Shown: positions 14,680 through 22,406 of the stretch, piece after piece
How positions within the stretch are numbered: position 1 is the first letter of the stretch
Layout: each line of letters starts with the position of its first letter
From: Clostridia bacterium
Lineage (GTDB): Bacteria > Bacillota_A > Clostridia > Oscillospirales > Acutalibacteraceae
Length of the DNA: 33,842 nucleotides
Assembly: GCA_024699005.1 (NCBI GenBank)
Contig: JAILQN010000169.1
Coordinates: 1 to 33,842, forward strand
Direction: 5' to 3'
Made by a program: the position numbers and the translations under genes
Notes under the pieces: generated by a model
Told to the model about the DNA's origin: nothing
Database searches by the model: none
The model's input: only the letters and a program-made list of their open reading frames with translations

Positions 14680-16332
14680 ATGATCATGGACGAAAACAAT
14701 AAACCAACACCCGAAAACAGACGGCCGAATTACCGGCGCAACGGTACAGTCCCGCGCAGGGACGCTTCCGCGCAGGAGGCCGGACCGACTTTTGCCGAGA
14801 TCTATGCTCAGCAGAAGAAAAATCAGGCGCCCGGGCTGTCCGACGAATTCGAGGATCTTTCCGGGAACACGCCCGCGGTCCGGCCGTCGGAAAACAAACA
14901 GACGGCCGCCCCTTCCGCCCCGGCGGGAACACCTTTGAAAGGCGACGGTTCCGAGGTGTTCGGGACGCCTGCCGCAGCAGGCTCGTCTCAAGGCCGTCCG
15001 GCTCCGGACCGGCCCGTCGCTGCCGCGGATTCTGACTGGGACAAGTGGGAAGCGTGGGCGACCGGAAAGACCGATATCATGCCCGGGAAAAGCCCTGTGA
15101 TCCGTCCTCAGATGCCTCGTCGTCAGCCTTCGTCTCCTGCAGCTCCCGCTCGCGTTCCTACGGCAGAGAGAGGCGCAGAACGTATTGATGAAGGGCCAGC
15201 CGTTCTGCGCAGGGGCGAGGGCGGTACAAAAGTGGTTTTCGAGGATGAACGCGATGCCGTTCCTGCGGAGCCCGGAAATGGCGGTTATTCTTTCGCGTCC
15301 GGCGCAAGGACAAAAGTTCCCGAGCCTCAGCCTGTGAAAAAGATAAAAAAACAAAAAAAACAGCCGTCTGCCGGCAGAGCGGTAAACAATATAAGCGTCG
15401 TGCTTATCGTGCTGACTATCGCGATTGCCATCGCTTCCATGCTGTATCTGGGGCTTCAGCTGCGTCATAAGGACGAGGGCGAGGTTGCGGACGCTGTTTC
15501 CGCCGGAGAAAGGATAGAACCCCCGGAGCAGAATCCGCTGAGCTATAAGCCTGTATCGCCGATACAGTTCACACAGACCTATACGAAGACATTTCCTCAG
15601 GGCATACAGCAGAAGTTCATTGATCTTTACCAGCAGAACTCCGATTTAGTCGGATGGCTGACCGTGCCGGAGACCTGTATCGACTTTCCTGTCTACCAGA
15701 CTGACGACAACTCCTATTATCTGAAACATGACAACTACGGCAGCTATACAAAATACGGAGCGATCTTTCTTGATGAATACTGCGATTATGTGGGGCTCAG
15801 CAAGAACACTACGCTTTACGGTCACCATTTTGAGGACAATGAGCTTATTTTTGCCGAGATCGAGCATTACGACGAACTTGATTTCTACAAAGCGAGACCG
15901 GTCATAGAATTCGACACACTGTTCCGCGATTATAAATGGAAGGTTTTCGCGGCGTTCCGTACTAACGGCACGGATGAAGGCGACAACGGCTATCTTTTCT
16001 ATTATCCTGCCGCAGACATGACCGACGCAAGCTTTACGGAGTTCTATAACGAGATAATGCAGCGCAGCTACCTTAAAACGAGCGTCGACGTTATCGCCAC
16101 GGATAAAATACTGACTCTGTCTACCTGCACGTATTTCTTTGACCGCGGCTCGGCTCAGAATGCGCGTTTCGTGCTCATGGCCCGTCTTGTGCGCGAGGGT
16201 GAGAGCGAGAATGTGGATACCTCGAGCGCGAGTGTCACCGAAAACGTACGCTATCCGCAGTTGTACTATGACGTATTCGGCGGCACAAACCCCTGGGCGA
16301 ACGGCTCAAAATGGTACCCGGTGCAGGGATAA
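14680..16332 (+). CDS. Class B sortase with long disordered N-terminal tail (first of pair)
   Basis: A 550-residue protein. Residues 1-235 are a Pro/Ala/Glu/Arg-rich, low-complexity cytoplasmic tail with a KKIKKQKKQ basic stretch before one membrane helix at about 238-260 (ISVVLIVLTIAIAIASMLYLGL). The catalytic domain has NSDLVGWLTVPETCIDFPVYQ, YGAIFLDEYCD, LYGHHF with His382, LSTCTYFF with Cys483 and NARFVLMARL with Arg496, all three class B sortase catalytic residues. Ordinary SrtB proteins are about 240 residues, so the tail is unusual. Sortases join surface proteins to the wall or to each other; no sorting-signal protein is seen nearby. The gene is 14 nt after pncC and 48 nt before a second sortase. 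A second in-frame ATG at 14686 could be the real start. Confidence 0.88.
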   Translation: MIMDENNKPTPENRRPNYRRNGTVPRRDASAQEAGPTFAEIYAQQKKNQAPGLSDEFEDLSGNTPAVRPSENKQTAAPSAPAGTPLKGDGSEVFGTPAAAGSSQGRPAPDRPVAAADSDWDKWEAWATGKTDIMPGKSPVIRPQMPRRQPSSPAAPARVPTAERGAERIDEGPAVLRRGEGGTKVVFEDERDAVPAEPGNGGYSFASGARTKVPEPQPVKKIKKQKKQPSAGRAVNNISVVLIVLTIAIAIASMLYLGLQLRHKDEGEVADAVSAGERIEPPEQNPLSYKPVSPIQFTQTYTKTFPQGIQQKFIDLYQQNSDLVGWLTVPETCIDFPVYQTDDNSYYLKHDNYGSYTKYGAIFLDEYCDYVGLSKNTTLYGHHFEDNELIFAEIEHYDELDFYKARPVIEFDTLFRDYKWKVFAAFRTNGTDEGDNGYLFYYPAADMTDASFTEFYNEIMQRSYLKTSVDVIATDKILTLSTCTYFFDRGSAQNARFVLMARLVREGESENVDTSSASVTENVRYPQLYYDVFGGTNPWANGSKWYPVQG

Positions 16333-16380
16333 TCGGAATATGGAATTATTATCATATAAATAAAAGCAAGCGGACAACAA

Positions 16381-18024
16381 ATGGATTCAGACAACGATCT
16401 CACTATCAACAATCTTCCCGATGAAGCGAAGGAAGTTCCCGCAGCTCCTTCCGGTCCGGCATATCTCAGACCGGCGGCGCCGGGCGTACCTGCCCGTCCC
16501 GAAAACGGCGAGGACCGGCCTCAGTATCATATTCCTGCTTCGCCCAGACCGGCAGGGCAGGGGATGAGCGTCCGGCAAACCGGCGCGGGCAGGGGAACAG
16601 TGCCCACCAGGATCACCCAGAGGGATATCTTCACAGATTCCTCCGCCGCCGCGGGGAAAACGGGCCCTAAACCGCCGACAAACACCTATCGCACGTCCGG
16701 CGAGGCCTCACGCGCTGCCGCTCAGAGGCAGTCCGGAATCATTCAGAGACCGGCCGGAGATCCGCAGCGGATGCTTCCGCAGGACGCCGGGAAGCAGGTG
16801 CAATACGGGCAGAGACCGGCCGGAGGACAGCAGCGGACACCTCCGCCAATCGCCGGGAAGCAGGTGCAATACGGACAGAGACCGGCCGAAGGACAGCAGC
16901 GGACGGCTCAGCGCGCCCGGCGGAACACGCAGACTTCCGCGAGAAATTCCTACGTTCCCGCCGCAAGAGCAACAGCCAACGGGCGCGATACCAAAAAGCG
17001 CAGGAATCCGGTATCTGCGTTCTTCGCGAGTTTCCTGCCCTGGAGCGGCGACACCGCGAAAGAAGGCCTGAGGAAGATAGTGATGGATTTTTCCGCGCTG
17101 ATCATCATCGCCTGTTTTGTTTATTTCGTAAATAATTACAACGATCACAAGACACAGCAGGCTATGCGCGCGGAAATACAGAGCATGCAGGAAGTCGAGA
17201 ATGCCAACGAACAGGCTCTTGAAACCCGGTGGCTGAATATTAAGGCACAGTATCCGGACGTGAATTTCCCGGACGGAATGAATATACGTTACGCGAGTCT
17301 TTACGCCAAAAACAGCGAGTTCTGCGGCTGGATATCCATTCCCGACACCCAGGTCGATTACGCGGTCATGCACCATCCGGCGGATGCCGATCCCAATAAC
17401 GAGGATGAGGAGGATTACTATCTTCACCACGATATGGAGGGTAATTATTCCCGCTACGGCGAGATCTATCTTGACGGCAGCAATTCCGGCGCTGTTCTTG
17501 ATACGAACAACGTGATTTACGGTCACAATATGACCGACGGCATGCTGTTCGCTGCGCTGGAAAAGTATTATACGATCGAGGGATTTGCGGAATCACCCAT
17601 TATAAAATACAGCACTATATACGAGGATTACACTTTCAAAGTATACGCGGCGTTTATCACGAACGGCTACTCGACCGGCGATAACGGATATCTGTTCAAT
17701 TACGTGAATACGACGTTCCCGAGTGAAGACAACTTCATGAAATTCGTGGAAAGCATAAATGAACGCAGACTCTACGATACAGGCGTGGATATCGGACCGA
17801 CGGACAAGCTTCTTACCCTGTCCACCTGCTCTTACGAGATATCGGGCGGAGTGATGGGCCGGCTCGCGGTCATCGGCAGACTGGTCCGTCCGGGCGAGAC
17901 TCTTGGCGTGGATACCTCGCTCGCGAAAAAAAATCCGAATCCCCGTTATCCGCAGGTCTGGTACGACGAACACGACATGGACAACCCCTACTATGGTGTC
18001 GCCAGCTGGACAATCAACAGCTGA
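16381..18024 (+). CDS. Class B sortase with repeat-bearing N-terminal tail (second of pair)
   Basis: A 547-residue paralogue of the preceding gene. The tail (1-230) is Pro/Gln/Arg/Gly-rich and contains a 22-residue tandem repeat at about 122-177. A membrane helix lies at about 233-251 (FSALIIIACFVYFV). The sortase domain has NSEFCGWISIPDTQVDYAVM, YGEIYLDGSNS, IYGHNM with His382, LSTCSYEI with Cys483 and GRLAVIGRL with Arg494. It shares the C-terminal tail motif of the first sortase: R-x-V-R-x-G-E, then V-D-T-S, then RYPQ-x-(Y/W)YD. The shared layout points to tandem duplication. The tails differ in sequence, which may specify different partners. A minor start-site doubt exists because the ribosome binding site (GCGGAC) is weak. 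Confidence 0.88.
   Translation: MDSDNDLTINNLPDEAKEVPAAPSGPAYLRPAAPGVPARPENGEDRPQYHIPASPRPAGQGMSVRQTGAGRGTVPTRITQRDIFTDSSAAAGKTGPKPPTNTYRTSGEASRAAAQRQSGIIQRPAGDPQRMLPQDAGKQVQYGQRPAGGQQRTPPPIAGKQVQYGQRPAEGQQRTAQRARRNTQTSARNSYVPAARATANGRDTKKRRNPVSAFFASFLPWSGDTAKEGLRKIVMDFSALIIIACFVYFVNNYNDHKTQQAMRAEIQSMQEVENANEQALETRWLNIKAQYPDVNFPDGMNIRYASLYAKNSEFCGWISIPDTQVDYAVMHHPADADPNNEDEEDYYLHHDMEGNYSRYGEIYLDGSNSGAVLDTNNVIYGHNMTDGMLFAALEKYYTIEGFAESPIIKYSTIYEDYTFKVYAAFITNGYSTGDNGYLFNYVNTTFPSEDNFMKFVESINERRLYDTGVDIGPTDKLLTLSTCSYEISGGVMGRLAVIGRLVRPGETLGVDTSLAKKNPNPRYPQVWYDEHDMDNPYYGVASWTINS
16744..16911 (+). repeat. 66-nt in-frame tandem repeat in sortase tail
   Basis: Two full copies and one partial copy (66, 66 and 36 nt) encode QRPAG-x-x-QR, then a Pro-rich variable part, then AGKQVQYG. 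The ends of the unit are nearly identical in DNA while the centre differs. The repeat is in frame and adds flexible Gln/Arg/Pro-rich sequence to the cytoplasmic tail. Confidence 0.85.
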
Positions 18025-18042
18025 GGTAATTGAGGTAACAGT

Positions 18043-19209
18043 ATGAAAACAAGTATTATTGCATTCGGCAATCCCGACACTCCGGGATTTGCCAAAACCG
18101 AAGCGGTAGTCAATTACGCTGTACGCTCCGCGCTCGACGTGGAATTTTCCGGCTTTGAGTGGTTCGGGAAAGTCCGCGACGGAATGCCCGCGATCGGCGC
18201 GGCGGTCGAGAACAGCGATACAATAATAATCCTTGTCTGCGATGCTCTTTACTATGAGGCGAAACGCTCCGTGGCGGCGGCGTTCAGATTCAATCTTGTG
18301 CAGAACAAGGCAATCGCCGACAAGATCCTGAACCGTCCCGGCGGGGGCAACTACCTTATGCAGGCCCGTCTGCCCGAAAATTCCACACCTTTCTGCCTTG
18401 ACGACGGCGTATTTCCGGGCTTCGCCATCCGTTCTCCGGAGCAGTGCATAATGTTCATAACACTGTCCGAAGACCGCACTCTGCCTACCTTCAACAGATT
18501 CGTTTTTCCCTATATCGAAAAGGTGTTCGGGATCCGTACGGGCAGATTCTCGGAATTTGAGGCGTCCTGGGGCATAGGCGTTTTCGCTCAGACCGCCCAG
18601 GCGCAGGAAACGGGCGTGGCGATAGCATCCACACCGTTCGTAAAATACATTTCGCACGCCGGCAAGCTGATCTCCGGGTTTGACGGGCTTGTCGCTTTTG
18701 CGCCGTACGAACAGAAAAAAACCGATACCAATACGGGCAACCTGTCTGCGAATAATGCGAGGGATTATTATAATATGCCGTACGGAATGTCTGTTGTGGA
18801 AGGTGCGCCTTCCCCGGACGGCATGCCCACGATGGTCATCACTGCGGCTGTCGGGCTTCAGGCGAACGTCCGCACGATAGCCCGCACGGCAGATGAGACA
18901 GAGGACGATTTCTGCAATTACGTGGTCATGGAAGCGTTTCTTCTTCTCAATGACAGCGTAATCGGCACCCACATCACCGGCGAAATGCGTACAACCAAAG
19001 GCAGGGCGAAACTGCTTAAAAAGAAATATAAACGGCCGTTCCCCATAGCATTGTTCGTGGTTCTGATAATCATTGCGCTGATCGCCGCCGCGGTGATATG
19101 GCTTGTCAACAGTCAGTACTGGCCGGGCGTAAGCGAGTATTTATCGGAGCTGTTTACAAAGATCGGTGATTTTGTTTCCGAGAAGACCGCCGATTGGGGC
19201 ATTCGTTGA
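18043..19209 (+). CDS. Membrane-anchored divergent CinA N-terminal (MoCF-like) protein
   Basis: A 388-residue protein with a good GAGGT site. There is no signal peptide; one membrane helix lies near the C-terminus (about 333-355, FPIALFVVLIIIALIAAAVIW), followed by a 30-residue outer tail. The body resembles the MoaB/CinA N-terminal domain: ENSDTIIILVCDALYYEAKRSVAAAF aligns by eye with the 'SD-x-(V/I)-I-T-T-G-G-L-G-P-T-x-D-D-x-T-x-x-x-(V/A)A' region of CinA but lacks GGLGPT. Then ARLPENSTPFCLDDGVFPGFAI (109-129) matches CinA 'A-x-x-P-E-G-A-x-x-x-x-N-x-x-G-x-A-P-G-F-x-(V/I)', followed by FVFPYIEKVFG like CinA 'EVLPYL'. A KH-like middle part may follow. The loss of the active-site loop suggests a non-catalytic or re-purposed domain. 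It follows the sortase pair by 18 nt, suggesting joint function. Confidence 0.7.
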   Translation: MKTSIIAFGNPDTPGFAKTEAVVNYAVRSALDVEFSGFEWFGKVRDGMPAIGAAVENSDTIIILVCDALYYEAKRSVAAAFRFNLVQNKAIADKILNRPGGGNYLMQARLPENSTPFCLDDGVFPGFAIRSPEQCIMFITLSEDRTLPTFNRFVFPYIEKVFGIRTGRFSEFEASWGIGVFAQTAQAQETGVAIASTPFVKYISHAGKLISGFDGLVAFAPYEQKKTDTNTGNLSANNARDYYNMPYGMSVVEGAPSPDGMPTMVITAAVGLQANVRTIARTADETEDDFCNYVVMEAFLLLNDSVIGTHITGEMRTTKGRAKLLKKKYKRPFPIALFVVLIIIALIAAAVIWLVNSQYWPGVSEYLSELFTKIGDFVSEKTADWGIR

Positions 19210-19213
19210 GCAT

Positions 19214-19234
19214 AGTTGACAGTTAACTGATAAC
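19214..19234 (+). repeat. Short heptamer array after the CinA-like gene
   Basis: Three 7-nt units, AGTTGAC, AGTTAAC and TGATAAC, start 5 nt after the TGA stop. CAGTTA and TAACTG within it can pair. This is the weakest of the arrays and would not be convincing alone. Confidence 0.5.
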
Positions 19235-19268
19235 TGAATTTAATAAAAATAGACTGGAAACGATTTAA

Positions 19269-20279
19269 ATGGCAATTCTTATTACAGGCGGCGCAGGGTA
19301 TATCGGCTCGCATACCTGCGTTGAAATGCTTGCGGCGGGCTACGATATAGTTACGGTCGACAATTACTGCAATTCAAAGCCTGAATCTCTCGCCCGGGTA
19401 CGCAGATTATCGGGCGGGGATTTTCCCGCTTACGAAAGCGATATACGCGACAAAAAAAATCTTGACAAAGTATTCAAAGAGAATAAAATTGATGCCGTTA
19501 TCCATTTTGCCGCGCTGAAAGCGGTGGGGGAGTCCGCGCAGAAACCGGTGGAGTACTACGACAACAACATCTCCGGCACCATTTCGCTTGTGGAGATCAT
19601 GCGCGAAAACGGCTGCAAAGAATTCGTGTTTTCGTCCTCCGCAACGGTTTACGGAGATAAAAATCCCGTGCCGTTCGTGGAGACCATGCCTACGGGAAAA
19701 GCCACAAACCCATACGGCACAACGAAAATCATGATGGAGACGGTTCTGACCGATGTCGCGAAATCCGATCCGGAGTGGCACGTCGTGCTGCTCAGGTACT
19801 TCAATCCAGTCGGAGCGCACCCGAGCGGACTTATCGGCGAGTCTCCCAGACAGCCGAACAACCTGATGCCTTATATAACTCAGGTCGCGGTGGGAAAAAG
19901 ACCGTATCTGTCAGTATTCGGGAACGACTACGATACTCCCGACGGAACCGGCGTAAGGGATTATATCCATGTGGTTGACCTCGCGAAGGGGCACGTCAAA
20001 GCGGTCGATTACGTGCTCGCTCACAGCGGAGTCGAGATATTCAATCTCGGCACCGGCAACGGAACGAGCGTTCTGCAGCTTGTCAGCGAGTTCGAGAAGG
20101 TAAACGGCGTGAAGATCCCCTGTAAGATCGGTCCGCGCAGACCCGGCGATGTGCCGTTCAGCTACGCCAACGCCGACAAGGCGGAGACGGTCCTCGGATG
20201 GAAAGCGCAATATGACGTCGCGGATATGTGCCGCGATGCGTGGAACTGGCAGAGTAAAAACCCCAACGGATATGAGTAA
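19269..20279 (+). CDS. galE: UDP-glucose 4-epimerase
   Basis: A 336-residue short-chain dehydrogenase-type epimerase that interconverts UDP-glucose and UDP-galactose using bound NAD. The NAD-binding motif is ITGGAGYIGSH at the N-terminus. The catalytic residues fall at the same positions as in E. coli GalE: Ser124 in SSSATVYG, Tyr149 and Lys153 in NPYGTTK. Other family motifs are VIHFAALKAVGES, LRYFNPVGAHPSG, GTGVRDYIHVVDLA and FNLGTGNGTSVL. The length is typical (338 in E. coli). Its product would feed polysaccharide or glycan synthesis. The next gene's start overlaps its stop by 8 nt. TGGAAA upstream of the ATG serves as a moderate ribosome binding site. Confidence 0.95.
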   Translation: MAILITGGAGYIGSHTCVEMLAAGYDIVTVDNYCNSKPESLARVRRLSGGDFPAYESDIRDKKNLDKVFKENKIDAVIHFAALKAVGESAQKPVEYYDNNISGTISLVEIMRENGCKEFVFSSSATVYGDKNPVPFVETMPTGKATNPYGTTKIMMETVLTDVAKSDPEWHVVLLRYFNPVGAHPSGLIGESPRQPNNLMPYITQVAVGKRPYLSVFGNDYDTPDGTGVRDYIHVVDLAKGHVKAVDYVLAHSGVEIFNLGTGNGTSVLQLVSEFEKVNGVKIPCKIGPRRPGDVPFSYANADKAETVLGWKAQYDVADMCRDAWNWQSKNPNGYE

Positions 20280-20967
20280 AGAGCAAGGTGCAATGCGCAA
20301 TGTACAATGTGTAAAGAATATTGTACACGGCGCGCTGCAATTTGCCGCGGACAGAGAAGCGAACCGCTGCGGGTCGAGGGAGTTGCGGGAATATGAGCTC
20401 ACCGTGCTGCCCGAAGACGGCGGATTTATACTCGGTTCGGCGGGATCGGAAAACACACGGGCGTTCATTTTCGGAGGGAACGGCATATATATCGGTGTGA
20501 TACGTGTCAAAAAGCCGTTATGGACCCTCGAAAAGCAGATGATCGGCAAGCGGTGCGGTCCGTTCTGCGACATAATGGGTATAGACGCCCTGTGTGTTTC
20601 CTGCTCCGACGCGCCTGATATATCGGCTGTCCGATCGAAAGAACAGAACAGAAGCTTTTTCGCGTCGCCGTTCTGCGACGAGTGCTGCGATCTTCTCAAA
20701 TGCGCCTGGGACAACCGCACCGCGGGTTCGATTGACGGCTGCGGGATAGCATTCGTTTCCGGTTCGCCGGATCTGCAGATAATACTGCCCGGCGCGAAGA
20801 TCACAAAGATCATGTTCTCATACCGGGAGAGTTTTGAGATTGTAACCGATACGAAAACCCTTTATTATATAGTAAAAGGAAAAATACCCGCCAGACTCCG
20901 CCCTTCGGAGAACGGAGCGGGGATCATCATACAGAAAAGCGAGCTGCGTTTCGCTGCGGACAGTTGA
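20272..20967 (+). CDS. Conserved hypothetical protein overlapping galE
   Basis: A 231-residue soluble protein of unknown function. The start is uncertain: the ATG at 20272 overlaps the galE stop (ATGAGTAA) and the ATG at 20293 lies within a heptamer array; neither has a good ribosome binding site, so coupling to galE is likely. The body has strands such as YELTVLPEDGGFIL and AFIFGGNGIYIGVIRV, then PLWTLEKQMIGKRCGPFCDIMGIDALCVSC, a second Cys-rich piece (SPFCDECCDLLKCAW), and a C-terminus IPARLRPSENGAGIIIQKSELRF. The cysteines (C-x3-C-like and C-x2-CC) may bind a metal. The first 15 residues (KEQGAMRNVQC...) are encoded by the repeat array and look unrelated to the rest, so they are probably added or dispensable. 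Confidence 0.65.
   Translation: MSKEQGAMRNVQCVKNIVHGALQFAADREANRCGSRELREYELTVLPEDGGFILGSAGSENTRAFIFGGNGIYIGVIRVKKPLWTLEKQMIGKRCGPFCDIMGIDALCVSCSDAPDISAVRSKEQNRSFFASPFCDECCDLLKCAWDNRTAGSIDGCGIAFVSGSPDLQIILPGAKITKIMFSYRESFEIVTDTKTLYYIVKGKIPARLRPSENGAGIIIQKSELRFAADS
20281..20315 (+). repeat. Heptamer array at the 5' end of a gene
   Basis: Five in-register heptamers start two bases after the galE stop: GAGCAAG, GTGCAAT, GCGCAAT, GTACAAT and GTGTAAA. The complement ATTGTAC follows at 20319-20325 and can pair with GTACAAT (20302-20308), giving an 8-bp stem with flanking T/A. The array lies inside the likely reading frame of the downstream gene. Confidence 0.75.
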
Positions 20968-20968
20968 T

Positions 20969-21065
20969 GCGCAATTCGTTTTGTGCTTTGCGTTTTGCGA
21001 TAAAAGGCTGCTGATTTGTGTTATCAAAACTTTTCGGGCGCAATACGCAACACACAACACACATA
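20969..21065 (+). repeat. Inverted pair of heptamer arrays before hom
   Basis: The left array (20979-20999) has units TTTTGTG, CTTTGCG and TTTTGCG. The right array (21038-21065) has GCGCAAT, ACGCAAC, ACACAAC and ACACATA. The reverse complement of the right array reads NTTGTGN, NTTGCGN, NTTGCGN in the same order as the left, so the pair is a diverged inverted repeat around about 38 nt. It starts 2 nt after the stop codon of the upstream gene and ends next to the AAGGAGC ribosome binding site of hom. Confidence 0.8.
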
Positions 21066-21078
21066 AGGAGCAACTTCT

Positions 21079-22326
21079 ATGAAAATAGCCGTAATGGGCT
21101 TCGGCACGGTCGGATCGGGCGTGGTCGAACTGATAACAAAGAACCACGACAGGATTGTCAAAAACAGTCTTCAGGATTCTCTTGACATAAAGTATATCCT
21201 TGATATACGGGATTTCCCCGGCAGCCCTTACTCGGATCTGTTCATCAAGGATTTTACACTTATCGAGAACGACCCGGAGGTCGAGATCGTCGTGGAGACC
21301 ATGGGCGGCGCGACCTTTGCCTACGAATACGTCAAGCGGCTTTTGCTGAAAGGCAAGAGCATCGTTACCTCAAACAAGGAGCTTATTGCTGCAAAGGGCT
21401 ACGAACTTATGGCGCTGGCTTCCGCGAACAGGGCGAATCTGCTGTTTGAGGCGAGCGTGGGCGGCGGTATCCCTATTTTAAGGCCTATACGCCACTGCCT
21501 CACCGCAAACGAGATAACCGAGGTTGCGGGAATCCTGAACGGCACCACGAATTATATCCTTACAAAAATGTTCCGTACAGGCTCGCAGTTTGCCGACGCT
21601 CTTAAAGAGGCGCAGGATCTGGGTTACGCGGAGCGGGACCCGTCGGCGGACGTGGACGGTTTTGATTCCTGCCGCAAAATCTGCATACTGGCGACGCAGT
21701 GTTTCGGCAGACAGGTGAACGTGGACGAGATTTCCACCGAGGGCATACGTAACATTACTCTTGCCGACGTGCAGTACGCCGCAGCCGCCGGTGCCGAAAT
21801 CAAGCTTATAGGTTCCGCAAAAAAACTGCCCGACGACAAGGTCGCCATATACGTTGCGCCGGCCCTGGTCGGCAGGGGCAGCCAGCTTGCCAGCGTGGAC
21901 GACGTGTTCAACGCTATACTCGTGCGCGGAGACGCCCTTGGCGAGGTGGTTTTCTACGGCAGGGGAGCCGGCAAATTCCCCACAGCAAGCGCGGTCGTCG
22001 CGGACGTTATAGACGCTGCGAGACATATCTCCCGCAGTCTGCATCACGAGTGGGCGGAAGGCATCGAGTGTTACGTGTCAGACGCCGAATCGCAGGTCTG
22101 TCCCATGTATATCCGTGTAAAGATCCTTGCCGGCGCAAAGCCCGCAGATCTTCCGGATGCCCTGCGCGGCAAGTTCGGGCATATCCACATGCTTGAACGC
22201 GAAAACGCTCCGGCGGACGAACTGGCGTTCACAACGGCGCCTGCAGTGATCAGGGATATGAAGGAGTTTATCGGTTCGCTTGACGGGTTCCGTCTTGAGC
22301 AGGTACTCAGGATCACGGATTATTGA
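21079..22326 (+). CDS. hom: Homoserine dehydrogenase with C-terminal ACT domain
   Basis: A 415-residue NAD(P)-dependent enzyme reducing aspartate semialdehyde to homoserine on the way to threonine and methionine. The N-terminal nucleotide-binding motif is MKIAVMGFGTVGSGVVELI. Further family motifs are VETMGG, GKSIVTSNKELIA, EASVGGGIPILRPI, GILNGTTNYILTKM and the catalytic region ERDPSADVDGFDSCRKICIL, with the expected Asp and Lys. Residues from about 340 (YIRVKILAGAKPADLPDALRGKFGHI) to the end form an ACT-like regulatory domain, suggesting feedback inhibition, usually by threonine. The ribosome binding site is AAGGAGC. The aspartokinase gene follows 80 nt downstream, so two steps of the aspartate pathway are made together. 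Confidence 0.95.
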   Translation: MKIAVMGFGTVGSGVVELITKNHDRIVKNSLQDSLDIKYILDIRDFPGSPYSDLFIKDFTLIENDPEVEIVVETMGGATFAYEYVKRLLLKGKSIVTSNKELIAAKGYELMALASANRANLLFEASVGGGIPILRPIRHCLTANEITEVAGILNGTTNYILTKMFRTGSQFADALKEAQDLGYAERDPSADVDGFDSCRKICILATQCFGRQVNVDEISTEGIRNITLADVQYAAAAGAEIKLIGSAKKLPDDKVAIYVAPALVGRGSQLASVDDVFNAILVRGDALGEVVFYGRGAGKFPTASAVVADVIDAARHISRSLHHEWAEGIECYVSDAESQVCPMYIRVKILAGAKPADLPDALRGKFGHIHMLERENAPADELAFTTAPAVIRDMKEFIGSLDGFRLEQVLRITDY

Positions 22327-22346
22327 GAGAGAAGAGTGGAGAGCGG
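22326..22346 (+). repeat. Heptamer array between hom and lysC
   Basis: Three units in register (AGAGAGA, AGAGTGG, AGAGCGG) begin within the TGA stop of hom. The run is short and purine-rich, so it is less certain than the others. Confidence 0.5.
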
Positions 22347-22406
22347 GTGTTATGGTTCCTGATCGTAATGACCGCTGACACGATCCGCTGTATGGAGGTT
22401 GGAAAA

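Noticed and set aside
17593..18972. Long minus-strand open frame (459 residues) opposite the second sortase and CinA-like gene
   Set aside because: It is antisense to two well-supported genes and shows no motif, signal or ribosome binding site.
22323..22406. N-terminal extension of aspartokinase overlapping hom
   Set aside because: The 28 extra residues show no family similarity, while the ATG at 22407 has GGAGG and starts with the conserved IVQKFGGSS.
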